Assembly (NCBI GenBank): GCA_016722285.1
Contig: JADKGI010000001.1
Span: 558,001-622,000 of the forward strand
Source of the DNA: Saprospiraceae bacterium
GTDB taxonomy: Bacteria > Bacteroidota > Bacteroidia > Chitinophagales > Saprospiraceae
DNA: 64,000 nt
Direction of reading: 5' to 3'
In this document: positions 46,105 to 55,926 of the stretch, piece by piece
Numbering within the stretch: the stretch's first letter is position 1
How the letters are laid out: each line of letters starts with the position of its first letter
Notes under the pieces: generated by a model
What the model saw: the letters and a program-made list of their open reading frames with translations, nothing else
Databases searched by the model: none
What the model was told of the DNA's origin: nothing
Program-made: the position numbers and the translations under genes

Positions 46105-48516
46105 ATGTTAAAAAACATTCTACTTACATCTATAAGGAATATTTTCCGAAACCCGCTATTTTCATTTATTAATGTATTTGGACTGGCAGTGAGCATGTCG
46201 CTGGGACTTTTAATAATCCTCATAATAAAAGATCAATATTCATTTGATAATTTTCATAAAGACTCTGATAGAATTTTCAGGGTTAACACAAAAGCACTGC
46301 GTACAGATGGAGGTAGTGAAAACTATGCATCGGCTCCATTTCCTTTGGGTATTTCCATTAAAGATGGATATTCTTTTGCTGAAAATATTGTACTAATCAA
46401 TAACCAACTAAATGGCGATGCAGTTTACAGAAATGTTATCGTTCCTGTTCATGGATTTTTTGCTGACTCATCTTTTTTGAAAGTTTTCAATTTTAAACTG
46501 GAAAAAGGGAACCCATCCACTGTATTAAATGACCCTGATGGATTGATACTTACTACTGATGCTGCTAAAAAAATATTTGGTAATGAGGATCCAATGGGGA
46601 AAGTTGTAAAATTTGATGGCTACGGAGAATTTACGGTAAAAGGTGTTTTTGAAAAATTATCCGCAAAGACCCATTTAGATTTTGAAATCATTGCTTCCCT
46701 AGGCGCATTACCATTACTTGAAAAGCAAGGTGCAATAAAGCAAACTTTAAATAACTGGAATAATTACTATTCCAATTATGTCTATATAAAAATAAAAAAG
46801 GGAGAAAATGAAAAGGAGATTAATGCTGCATTGGCCCAAATCAGCCGTAAACATTATGCAGAGAGAAAACTGGAAACCAGGGATAAAGGTTATGAATTTT
46901 ACTTACATTCTTTAAAAAAAATTTCTCCGGGGCCAATATTATCAAATAGTATGGGGAAGGCCTTACCGGTGGTGATATTATTGTTTTTAGGAATTTTGGC
47001 TTTTACTATTTTACTAATGGCAGGTTTAAATTATACAAATCTGATGATTGCAAAATCGCTAAAAAGAAGCCGGGAAATTGGAGTAAGAAAAGTGTTGGGT
47101 GCCACTCGATGGCAGATTTTTTTACAATTTATCGGAGAGTCAGTAATATTTGCTTTAGTTTCACTGGCAGCTTCTTATTTGATTCTTCAATTTTTGAAAA
47201 CAGCGCTCCTTCAGTTACATCTGGTGCAGGAATTTTCAATTGATCTTACTGAAGATAAGTGGGTATATATTTATTTTATATTATTCGCAATCAGTATCGG
47301 AATTTTTGCCGGGTTATTGCCTGCCGGATATTTATCAGGGTTTAAGCCTATAGTTGTTTTAAAAAATATGATGAGTAAAAAAGGGAGCGAAAGGCAATTG
47401 TTAAGAAAAGGTTTAATGGTTGTACAATTTACAATAAGCATGGTGTTTATAGCTACTGTATTTGTGATATTCTTTCAGATGAGATATTTGATGCAAGTTG
47501 ATTATGGAATAAATGATAAAAATATACTAAATGTTAACCTCTCGGGAAATGACTATAAAAAGCTTTCAGTCGAACTTGGGTCAGTGGCAGGAGTACAACA
47601 AATTGGGTTTGTCTCACACAGGCTAGGAACTTTTCAGGATTATTCGGATAATTATAAGCTTAAAATTAGCGACGCTCCATTTGTGATGCGTGATTTCAGG
47701 GCTGACCCGAACTTTATTTCTAATCTTAAACTTCGATTCGCAGCAGGAAGAAATTTTGCCACTGATCTTCCTGATGACAGGGAAACAGAAGTTATTATTA
47801 ATGAAAAAGCATTAGGTTATTTCAATTTTAAAACAGCTGATGAAGCAATTGGCCAGCAGATATATGCTTCAGATTCAATAGCTTTGAGTATTGTTGGAGT
47901 TGTAAATGATTTTCATTTTCGGCCAATGAATTATGAAATCGGGCCATTGGCCTTCAGATACCGCCCGGCAGATTTTCAGCATATGAGCATTGCTTTTGAA
48001 CCAGGAAGCAATGATAAAATTATTAAGGCATTATCTTCCATTTGGAAAAAAGCAGATCCTGTTCATCAGCTTGAATACAATTTAATGAGACAAGACATTG
48101 ATGATGCCTATGAATCTTCCGGGTTTACCGATATACTGAAGATTATGGAATATGTATCGTTTCTCTCTATAATTATTGCATGTCTCGGAATGCTGGGAAT
48201 GGTAATGTATAATACACAATTAAGGATAAAAGAAGTCAGTATAAGGAAAGTAATGGGAGCAGGGGTAAAAGATGTTACTTTATTATTAAGCCGTTCTTTT
48301 ATCTGGTTAATTGGCATTGGTGTGGCAATTGGAATTCCTTTGAGTTATTTACTTGGCAATCTTATTCTTCAAAATTTTGCTTACAAAATATCTTGCGGAA
48401 TTTGGCTTATTTCAGCTGGCGGCGTCATTACAGCACTGCTTGGCCTTATAGCAATTTGTTCTCAAACCATAAAAGCCGCTTTAGCCAATCCGGTGAAAAA
48501 TTTGCGAACCGAATAA
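46105..48516 (+). CDS. MacB-like ABC permease 4
   Basis: The 803-residue protein begins MLKNILLTSIRNIFRNPLFS, 11 nt after copy 3. Coupling motifs are KRSREIGVRKVLGATRW and IKEVSIRKVMGAGVKD. Its first FtsX unit replaces the usual CINFxNLSTA with AGLNYTNLMIAKS, and its end is NPVKNLRTE as in copy 3. This suggests that 3 and 4 are a closer pair at the C-terminus. It is the most AT-rich copy. Confidence 0.92.
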   Translation: MLKNILLTSIRNIFRNPLFSFINVFGLAVSMSLGLLIILIIKDQYSFDNFHKDSDRIFRVNTKALRTDGGSENYASAPFPLGISIKDGYSFAENIVLINNQLNGDAVYRNVIVPVHGFFADSSFLKVFNFKLEKGNPSTVLNDPDGLILTTDAAKKIFGNEDPMGKVVKFDGYGEFTVKGVFEKLSAKTHLDFEIIASLGALPLLEKQGAIKQTLNNWNNYYSNYVYIKIKKGENEKEINAALAQISRKHYAERKLETRDKGYEFYLHSLKKISPGPILSNSMGKALPVVILLFLGILAFTILLMAGLNYTNLMIAKSLKRSREIGVRKVLGATRWQIFLQFIGESVIFALVSLAASYLILQFLKTALLQLHLVQEFSIDLTEDKWVYIYFILFAISIGIFAGLLPAGYLSGFKPIVVLKNMMSKKGSERQLLRKGLMVVQFTISMVFIATVFVIFFQMRYLMQVDYGINDKNILNVNLSGNDYKKLSVELGSVAGVQQIGFVSHRLGTFQDYSDNYKLKISDAPFVMRDFRADPNFISNLKLRFAAGRNFATDLPDDRETEVIINEKALGYFNFKTADEAIGQQIYASDSIALSIVGVVNDFHFRPMNYEIGPLAFRYRPADFQHMSIAFEPGSNDKIIKALSSIWKKADPVHQLEYNLMRQDIDDAYESSGFTDILKIMEYVSFLSIIIACLGMLGMVMYNTQLRIKEVSIRKVMGAGVKDVTLLLSRSFIWLIGIGVAIGIPLSYLLGNLILQNFAYKISCGIWLISAGGVITALLGLIAICSQTIKAALANPVKNLRTE

Positions 48517-48534
48517 ATTCTAAAAAGTAATATC

Positions 48535-50952
48535 ATGATTAAAAATTATTTCAGTATTGCAATTCGTTATTTGTTACGCCACAAGGGGTATACCATAACA
48601 AATATTCTTGGTCTGTCTATCGGTATTGCCAGTTGTATATTAATAATGCTTTTTGTTAAGAGCGAATTCAGCTATGATAAGTTTCACACAAAATCAGAAC
48701 GAATTTATCGGGCCTGGCTTCATGAAAAATACGAAGGTCAGGAATTCATCAACACACAAACACCTATTCCCCTTGGTCCTGCTTTGGTATCAAATTTTCC
48801 CGAAGTGGAATCCATGTGCAGAGTGTATACCTTCAGTACTCTCGTACAATACAAAGGCAGTAAATTCAACGAACCGTTGAATATGGTTGATTCAAATTTC
48901 TTTCAGCTTTTTGATTTTAAATTAGCAGAAGGGGATATTCATTCAGTTTTTACCAACAACCATTCTTTAGTGATCTCACAGGAGCTGGCAAAAAAGTATT
49001 TTGGTAATGACCAGGCCATTGGGAAAAATATTGAGCTGCAATTGGGAGATGAGATGGTTTTGTTTACAGTAACAGCAGTCACCGAAAAAACCCCGCTGGA
49101 ATCCAGTATTCAATTTGACATGCTTATTCCACATTCAAACGAAAATTTACTATTCTCCGAAAGAGCCCGTTCCCGCGGGTGGACCAGTGTTTTTGAAGAA
49201 ACATACGTTTTATTACAAAATGGAAAATCCGGTAAAGATGTTGAAGACAAAATGCCCGATTTAGCTAAAAAAATTGCGGGTGATAATTATGTAGAAGGTC
49301 AATATAATGTAAATCTTCAACCCATCACGGAAATACATCTGGACAAGTCTCTGCCTGCCGGAAATCTTCCTGTCAGCGATCCGGCATATGGCTATATACT
49401 AGGTATTATCGGGATTTTAATTTTACTTATTGCTTGTATAAATTTTGTCACGTTATCTATTGGACGATCAACAACCAGAGCAATGGAAGTAGGTATCAGA
49501 AAAGTTTTAGGAGCAGAACGCAAGCAACTTATCTCTCAATTTTGGGGTGAAGCTATTTTGATAGCATTGATTTCATTAGTCGTAGCAGTAGGAATGGCTT
49601 TCATTTTTCTGAAACCATTTAATGCAATCTCAAACAGAGAATTGGTATTTTCATTAAGTGTATTTAATATACTGTTTCTTTTTTCTCTCGTTATATTGAT
49701 TGGGTTGATAGCCGGTATCTATCCCGCCATCGTTCTATCTGCTTATAACCCTGTCAAAGTTTTGAAAAACCGGTTACAGGGAGCAATAAGTATTGGCTTC
49801 TTTCGAAAAGCTTTAATAGGTGCACAATTTACAGCTTCGATTATTATGATCATCGGAACTATAGTTATTGGACAACAATTAAATTATTTGCAGAATAAAA
49901 ACCTGGGGTTCGATAAAGAACATGTCGTGGTTGTTTCCACCAATAAACCCAGGGCTGACGGAACACCTTTGGCAGAAAAATTCAAAACAGAACTTTTAAA
50001 GAATGCCCAGGTACTTGGAAGTAGTATTTCAATATTTAGTTTTTCAGAACCAGGTTGGGTAAATTTAGGGTATGAAGATGATAACAAAATCTACAGGAAT
50101 TTCCGGATGAACTCAATTGATGCTGATTTTGTCGGTAATATGAAACTACAATTGATAAAAGGAAGGAATTTTTCTGTGGATAATCCTGCAGATATTGCCA
50201 ATTCGATGATTGTAAATGAATCCCTGGTAAAAGAATATGGTTGGACAGATCCAATAGGAAAAAAGTTGCCCGGCAGATTTGATCATACCGTAATAGGCGT
50301 AGTTAAAGATTTTCATTTTGAATCACTGCATAACAAAATTCAACCCTTGGCTTTAGTCATGATGCCCGACTCAATGATTCGCAAAGCAAATGATGTTGCC
50401 TTTGTATTTTCTCCACAACCAAGGATAAATATTCGCCTGAAAGAAGGAAATCTCCGGAAACAGATATCCTCTTTGGAAAAAGACTGGAAATCCGTCGCGC
50501 CCAACCAGGATTTTGAATATAAATTTCTGGATGAATCTTTAAACAACCAATACAAGGAAGAGGTCAGATTGGCATCAATCGTTCGTTATGCATCGTTGCT
50601 TTCCATTTTTATTGCCTGCATGGGTTTATTCGGATTGTCAGCAATGGCGGTCAGACGTCGCACTAAAGAAATTGGTATCCGGAAAGTACTGGGCGCTGAT
50701 ATAAAATCTGTTGTAATTTTATTGTCAAAAGATTTTATTTGGCTTATAATTTTAGCAGCACTTGTAGCCTTTCCTATCTCATTGTGGGCATTGAATAAAT
50801 GGCTACAGGATTTTGTATATCGTATTCAGGTTGAATGGTGGGTATTTATTGCTGCAGGAGCTATAGCTCTATTAATAGCACTGATTACTGTGAGTTTCCA
50901 GGCAATCAAAGCAGCAATAGCTAATCCTGTGAAGAGTTTAAGAACAGAATAA
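48535..50952 (+). CDS. MacB-like ABC permease 5
   Basis: The 805-residue protein begins MIKNYFSIAIRYLLRHKGYT, 18 nt after copy 4. Coupling motifs are TRAMEVGIRKVLGAERK and TKEIGIRKVLGADIKS. The end is NPVKSLRTE. The second periplasmic domain contains VVKDFHFESLHNKIQPLAL, the conserved strand-helix unit found at the same place in every copy (VxxDFxxxSLxxxxxP). Confidence 0.93.
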   Translation: MIKNYFSIAIRYLLRHKGYTITNILGLSIGIASCILIMLFVKSEFSYDKFHTKSERIYRAWLHEKYEGQEFINTQTPIPLGPALVSNFPEVESMCRVYTFSTLVQYKGSKFNEPLNMVDSNFFQLFDFKLAEGDIHSVFTNNHSLVISQELAKKYFGNDQAIGKNIELQLGDEMVLFTVTAVTEKTPLESSIQFDMLIPHSNENLLFSERARSRGWTSVFEETYVLLQNGKSGKDVEDKMPDLAKKIAGDNYVEGQYNVNLQPITEIHLDKSLPAGNLPVSDPAYGYILGIIGILILLIACINFVTLSIGRSTTRAMEVGIRKVLGAERKQLISQFWGEAILIALISLVVAVGMAFIFLKPFNAISNRELVFSLSVFNILFLFSLVILIGLIAGIYPAIVLSAYNPVKVLKNRLQGAISIGFFRKALIGAQFTASIIMIIGTIVIGQQLNYLQNKNLGFDKEHVVVVSTNKPRADGTPLAEKFKTELLKNAQVLGSSISIFSFSEPGWVNLGYEDDNKIYRNFRMNSIDADFVGNMKLQLIKGRNFSVDNPADIANSMIVNESLVKEYGWTDPIGKKLPGRFDHTVIGVVKDFHFESLHNKIQPLALVMMPDSMIRKANDVAFVFSPQPRINIRLKEGNLRKQISSLEKDWKSVAPNQDFEYKFLDESLNNQYKEEVRLASIVRYASLLSIFIACMGLFGLSAMAVRRRTKEIGIRKVLGADIKSVVILLSKDFIWLIILAALVAFPISLWALNKWLQDFVYRIQVEWWVFIAAGAIALLIALITVSFQAIKAAIANPVKSLRTE

Positions 50953-50965
50953 AAATATAAGTATT

Positions 50966-53380
50966 ATGCTCAAAAATTATTTTAAAACGTCCATCCGCAA
51001 TATAAAAGTCAATAAAAGTTACGCATTGATCAATGTGTCAGGACTTGCGGTAGGGATCGCCGCCTGTTTGCTGTTATTTTTAGTGATACAGTTTGAAACA
51101 AGCTTCGATGATTTCCATCCACAGCATAAAAAAATCTACCGCATAGGCAGTATGTTTAATTCGCAGGAAGGAACTTCTTATTCAGGAGGAGTTTCTTTTC
51201 CTGTTGCACCTGCACTAAGGGTTGATTTTCCTCAGATAAAACAGGTAGCATCCATTTATAAGCATGAAGGAGATCAGATTACTGTAGAAAGTTATGGTAA
51301 AAATCTTCCAAAGAAATTCAATAAAACAGATGTGTATTTTACTGAACCGGAATTTTTTTCAATGTTCAAATTTTCCTGGTTGACTGGAGATGCAAAAACA
51401 AGCCTTTCAGAACCCAACAATGCTGTACTAACACGTGAGATTGCAGAGAAATATTTTGGCGATTGGGAGTCAGCCATGGGTAAAACTATAACACGTAATA
51501 ATAAAGAATTATACAAGATAAATGGTGTACTGGATAACCCACCGCAGAATACTGATTTTCCTTTAGGCGTTGTGGTATCTTATTCCACACTATCAAATAC
51601 AATCGCCAAAATAAATATGGAAGATTGGGTAAGCACTTACAGTGGGGCCTGTAGTTTTGTTATTTTACCCGATGACCTGCCGGTACAAAAATTTAATAAT
51701 GAATTGCCGGTATTTGCAAAAAGGCATAAGCCCGCCGAATATGCAAAAGATACCTACATAGCCCAGTCATTGGATGATATTCATTATGATGACCGCTTTG
51801 GAAATTTCAGAAGGCATACCTTCAGTCATTCATTGATCAGGGCTTTGATGTTAATTGGCATTTTCCTGATCTTTATAGCCTGTGTGAATTTTATAAATCT
51901 TGCTACGGCACAGGCAGTGAACAGGTCTAAAGAAGTAGGCGTTAGAAAAGTTTTGGGAAGCAACCGCAGTCAGCTAGCATTTCAGTTCATTACTGAAACT
52001 GCCCTCATTACTTTTGCAGCCGTTATTGCAGCCATAGGAATAGCTATTGCCGTCCTGCCATTACTGAATCAATTGCTGGAGGTAAAGATGACCATGAATT
52101 TTTACAACAACTCAATATTATTACTGTTCCTCTCTGTTGTTGGTGTATTGGTAACATTATTATCAGGGCTTTACCCAGCTGTCATTTTATCCGGTTTCAA
52201 TCCGATTACAGCATTAAAAAGTAAAATATCCACTAAAAAGGCCGGCGGCATTTCATTACGAAGAGCATTGGTTGTTTTGCAATTTGGGATTGCACAAATA
52301 TTGATCATCGGTACATTGATAGTATTGAATCAAATGAATTTTTTCAGGAATGCTTCACTTGGCTTTGATAAAGCTGCTATCATTAATGTTGATATTCCAG
52401 GCGACAGCATCAGCAAATCAAAAATAGAATATCTACGGTTTAAACTACAACAAAATCCAGGCATCAAAAATATAAGTTTCAGTTTTGCCAGTCCTTCTTC
52501 TAACGGAAGTTGGCAAAGTGATTTCAAATTTGATCATTCAACAAAGAGTACTGACATCAGTGCTAATCTTAAATGGGCCGACGTTGACTATTTTAAAACG
52601 TATGGTCTTGAGTTCGTGGCGGGGCGGCAATATTTCCCGGGTGACACCGTCCGGGAGTTTGTCGTAAACGAAACTATGGTAAAAAAACTGGGTATCATTA
52701 ATCCGGCGGATGCTATCGGGAAAGAATTGAATTTCTGGGATGGAGAAAAAGTGGGTCCCATCGTAGGTATTGTAAAAGACTTCAATTCATATTCATTAAG
52801 AGAACCAATGGCACCGGTAGTGATGAGCACCTGGAAAAATGTTTATCAAACCATAAATATTAAAATAAAACCGGGCGCTGAAAAAAACACACTTGCTTTT
52901 GTAGAAAAGAACTGGAATGAAGTTTTCCCGGATTATGTTTATCAATACAAATTTCTGGATGAGACTATTGCTGATTTTTATAAGCAAGAGGATCAACTCT
53001 CAAAATTGTTTACAATTTTTGCGATCCTGGCTATTTTCATCAGTTGCCTTGGTTTGTATGGTCTGGTTTCCTTTATGGTAGCACAACGCACCAAAGAAGT
53101 GGGAATTCGTAAAGTGTTGGGAGCTACGGTCGGCAATATTGTGTACCTTCTTTCAAAAGAATTTTCACTACTTATTATAATTGCTTTTGTTCTTGCTGCA
53201 CCAATTGCAAATTTTATAATGAAAAAATGGTTGCAGGATTATAGTTATCGTATCGAATTTGGAGTTACGGTGTTTTTGATTGCAATTTTTGGTTCCTTGA
53301 CCATAGCGTGGACGACGGTAGGATATCGGGCCATTAAAGCAGCCTTAGCTAACCCAGTTAAGAGTTTAAGAACAGAATAA
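50966..53380 (+). CDS. MacB-like ABC permease 6
   Basis: The 804-residue protein begins MLKNYFKTSIRNIKVNKSYA, 13 nt after copy 5. Coupling motifs are NRSKEVGVRKVLGSNRS and TKEVGIRKVLGATVGN. It ends NPVKSLRTE. It lies directly before the second ATPase gene (10 nt), so this permease and that ATPase are natural partners. The second periplasmic domain is slightly reorganised (VGIVKDFNSYSLREPMAP). Confidence 0.93.
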   Translation: MLKNYFKTSIRNIKVNKSYALINVSGLAVGIAACLLLFLVIQFETSFDDFHPQHKKIYRIGSMFNSQEGTSYSGGVSFPVAPALRVDFPQIKQVASIYKHEGDQITVESYGKNLPKKFNKTDVYFTEPEFFSMFKFSWLTGDAKTSLSEPNNAVLTREIAEKYFGDWESAMGKTITRNNKELYKINGVLDNPPQNTDFPLGVVVSYSTLSNTIAKINMEDWVSTYSGACSFVILPDDLPVQKFNNELPVFAKRHKPAEYAKDTYIAQSLDDIHYDDRFGNFRRHTFSHSLIRALMLIGIFLIFIACVNFINLATAQAVNRSKEVGVRKVLGSNRSQLAFQFITETALITFAAVIAAIGIAIAVLPLLNQLLEVKMTMNFYNNSILLLFLSVVGVLVTLLSGLYPAVILSGFNPITALKSKISTKKAGGISLRRALVVLQFGIAQILIIGTLIVLNQMNFFRNASLGFDKAAIINVDIPGDSISKSKIEYLRFKLQQNPGIKNISFSFASPSSNGSWQSDFKFDHSTKSTDISANLKWADVDYFKTYGLEFVAGRQYFPGDTVREFVVNETMVKKLGIINPADAIGKELNFWDGEKVGPIVGIVKDFNSYSLREPMAPVVMSTWKNVYQTINIKIKPGAEKNTLAFVEKNWNEVFPDYVYQYKFLDETIADFYKQEDQLSKLFTIFAILAIFISCLGLYGLVSFMVAQRTKEVGIRKVLGATVGNIVYLLSKEFSLLIIIAFVLAAPIANFIMKKWLQDYSYRIEFGVTVFLIAIFGSLTIAWTTVGYRAIKAALANPVKSLRTE

Positions 53381-53390
53381 ATAAAAATCT

Positions 53391-54053
53391 ATGTTAGAAT
53401 TAAAAGGAATTTTCAAATGGTACCACTCAGGCAATAACAGAACATTTCTGTTAAAAAATATTGACTTGTCAGTGAAAGTAGGGGAATTTATTTCTGTCAT
53501 GGGTCCTTCAGGATCAGGCAAGTCCACATTGTTAAATGTGATTGGCATGCTGGATACTTTTGACCAGGGCGAGTACCACTTTTTAAATGAATCAGTGCAT
53601 AAGCTAAAAGAAAAGCAAAGGTCAATCTTGTATAAACAATATATTGGTTTTGTATTCCAGGCATATCATCTTTTAGATGAATTAACGGTGTATGAAAATA
53701 TTGAAACACCATTGATATACCAGGATATAAAATCTTCTGAAAGACAAGCTATGGTAGCTGATATGCTCGACCGTTTCCGGATTGTTGGTAAGAAAGACCT
53801 TTTTCCCGCACAGCTTTCAGGCGGTCAGCAACAATTAGTAGGTGTTGCCAGAGCCTTAATTGCTAATCCAAAATTATTGCTGGCAGACGAACCCACTGGT
53901 AATTTGAATTCCAAGCAGGGGGAGGAAATCATGGAATTATTCAAAGAACTCAATAATGATGGTGTAACGATTATTCAAGTAACGCATTCTGAGAAAAATG
54001 CTGCATATGGCTCAAGAATTATTAACCTTTTGGATGGGAGTATTGAACATTAA
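53391..54053 (+). CDS. MacB/LolD-type ABC transporter ATP-binding protein 2
   Basis: The 220 residues have Walker A GPSGSGKST, Q-loop FVFQAYHLLDELTVYENIETP, signature LSGGQQQLVGVARA, Walker B LLLADEPTGNLN and the H-loop VTHSEKN. Compared with ATPase 1, the signature has LVG in place of RVA, replacing the normally conserved Arg after LSGGQQQ; the post-Walker B Asp is Asn. The protein may be slower or specialised for some permeases. It lies 10 nt after permease 6 and 130 nt before the outer-membrane factor gene. Confidence 0.94.
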   Translation: MLELKGIFKWYHSGNNRTFLLKNIDLSVKVGEFISVMGPSGSGKSTLLNVIGMLDTFDQGEYHFLNESVHKLKEKQRSILYKQYIGFVFQAYHLLDELTVYENIETPLIYQDIKSSERQAMVADMLDRFRIVGKKDLFPAQLSGGQQQLVGVARALIANPKLLLADEPTGNLNSKQGEEIMELFKELNNDGVTIIQVTHSEKNAAYGSRIINLLDGSIEH

Positions 54054-54182
54054 AAAAAATGATCGTCTGTTTGAAGCTAACGTCACATTAATAAAAAATC
54101 CGTGTGAAGAATGCTTCAGCGGCTACTCACATTAGAAGATGATGTTGGATGTAAGGAAGAATTATATGCAGAAAATAATAAA

Positions 54183-55619
54183 ATGAACACAATGAATATA
54201 ATAAGGATTTATTTTTCAATATCAGCAATCCTGTTGACAGCAACATTTTGCGCAGCACAAGAAAACAAACCAGCATTAACGCTGCAAAATTGCCTGGATA
54301 TTGCGATTGCAAACAATATCCAGGTAAAACAAAGTGAATTAAGGGAACAGGCGGATAAGTTAAATTATAATCAGGCAAAGTATAACCGCCTGCCCAATGT
54401 ATCAGCGGGAATTAATTATGGTATCAACAATGGCCGAAGTATAGATCCATTTACAAACAGTTACAACAACCAGCAATTGACATCCAGCAATGCAAACCTC
54501 ACAGCTTCGGTTCCCGTATTCAAAGGTTTTCAAACACAAAATTATATTAAGCAAGCAGATTTAACTTACCAGGCAACCAAAATGGAGTTGCAACAGGAAA
54601 AAGACAATATAACCCTGAATGTAATTTTATCTTTTTTACAACTGATGAACGATGAAGACGTATTGGCACTTACCAACAAACAGTTAGTTATAACGCAAAA
54701 ACAGGTGGAACGGCTCAACGTGTTAAACAATGAAGGCTCTATCAGTCCTTCATTATTATACGACTTGAAAGGACAATACGCAGCTGATCAACTGGCATAT
54801 GTCAGTGCTGCAAAATCAGTCGAACTTTCCAAACTCGCTCTGGGACGCTTGATGAATCTGCCTTACAATAGAGATCTTCAGATAAACCGCGAAGGCTTTG
54901 ACACTACGCTTACTCTATACGATGCCACTGCCGATAATATTTATAACAATGCTATACAGAGTCTGGCCATGGTTAAGGCCGCCGACTTGCGTACCTTAGC
55001 AGCAACAAAAGGAATAAAGGTTGCCGCGGCAGGTCTTTATCCTACACTTTCACTGTTTGGACAGCTGGGTTCCAACTATTCAAGCGCAGCCAGCACATTG
55101 ACTTTCATAGGCAATACTGAGGTGGTATCCAACGATTATGTGGTTGTGAATGGCTCCAACATCCCGGTAATTACAAAACAATCTAATTTTACCGACCAAA
55201 AGATCAATTTTTTAAATCAGTACAACAACAACCTCAATACATATGCTGGTATCAGTTTAAGAGTGCCTATATTCTCTAACTTTCAAACTAGGAGCAATAT
55301 CAAACTTGCCCGCATTGAAGAAAAAAGAAACAGCTATATTGCTGAAAACACCAGGGTCGAACTCAGGCAGGCCATTGATGAGGCACATCTGAATACCTCT
55401 ACTGCCTGGGACAGGTATAATATTTTAACTGAACAGGTTGCCGCTTTCGACGAATCATACCGTACAGCCGAAATACGGTTTAACTTGGGTGCAATAAACA
55501 GTGTGGAATACCTCATTGTAAAAAACAATCTCGATCGGGCAAATATAAATCTCACCATTGCGCGATATGAATATTTGTTACGGACAAAAGTATTGGATTT
55601 CTATCAGGGCCGATTGTAA
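54183..55619 (+). CDS. TolC-family outer-membrane efflux protein
   Basis: The ATG at 54183 gives a signal peptide (MNTMNIIRIYFSISAILLTA, cleaved near FCAAQ); starts further upstream would add a charged leader. The 478-residue protein has the duplicated OEP domain: ALTLQNCLDIAIANNIQVKQ at the start of the first repeat, and the second repeat about residue 245 with a helical pair NAIQSLAMVKAADLRTLAATK. It supplies the outer-membrane channel for the adaptor and permeases encoded upstream, closing the operon. Confidence 0.93.
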   Translation: MNTMNIIRIYFSISAILLTATFCAAQENKPALTLQNCLDIAIANNIQVKQSELREQADKLNYNQAKYNRLPNVSAGINYGINNGRSIDPFTNSYNNQQLTSSNANLTASVPVFKGFQTQNYIKQADLTYQATKMELQQEKDNITLNVILSFLQLMNDEDVLALTNKQLVITQKQVERLNVLNNEGSISPSLLYDLKGQYAADQLAYVSAAKSVELSKLALGRLMNLPYNRDLQINREGFDTTLTLYDATADNIYNNAIQSLAMVKAADLRTLAATKGIKVAAAGLYPTLSLFGQLGSNYSSAASTLTFIGNTEVVSNDYVVVNGSNIPVITKQSNFTDQKINFLNQYNNNLNTYAGISLRVPIFSNFQTRSNIKLARIEEKRNSYIAENTRVELRQAIDEAHLNTSTAWDRYNILTEQVAAFDESYRTAEIRFNLGAINSVEYLIVKNNLDRANINLTIARYEYLLRTKVLDFYQGRL

Positions 55620-55926
55620 AGGGAGTTCCTATTAAATATATGCCGGACAATTACCGTGATGTTCAAAAGGTTAGTGATGAGAATTTGAGGGATGATCGGA
55701 TTTTATCTTAACATGAGTTTGTCGCAATTAATATTTATATTTACAATGGTGGCCGCTAAATATTTTTCAAAGGAACAATTGGCAAAGCTTGGTGAATTTA
55801 AGGCTTAATGGACAAAATTATAAATGCAGGATTTTAGTTGAGTAGGACAATGGTTTGATGACTTCTTTGTTAAGGATATCTGATGGGACAAATTGCCATG
55901 GGGTTACTTGTTTGTCCCAGGCAAAA
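55620..55926 (+). other. Spacer with short coding-like scraps after the TolC gene
   Basis: A 31-codon frame at 55713-55808 encodes MSLSQLIFIFTMVAAKYFSK followed by EQLAKLGEFKA. The second half is reminiscent of the start of TipAS-type MerR effector domains (YFSxEQL). It may be the relic of a lost gene. A further 23-codon frame precedes it. Neither can be called a gene. Confidence 0.25.

Noticed and set aside
41200..53380. Repeated AGTTTGAGAACAGAATAA-like sequence at the permease gene ends, considered as mobile-element repeats
   Set aside because: It simply encodes the shared C-terminus SLRTE-stop of paralogous genes. There are no inverted ends or transposase genes.
53366..53548. Minus-strand frame at the permease 6/ATPase 2 junction
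   Set aside because: It crosses two genes whose frames are certain, and reads as the antisense of a Walker A region.
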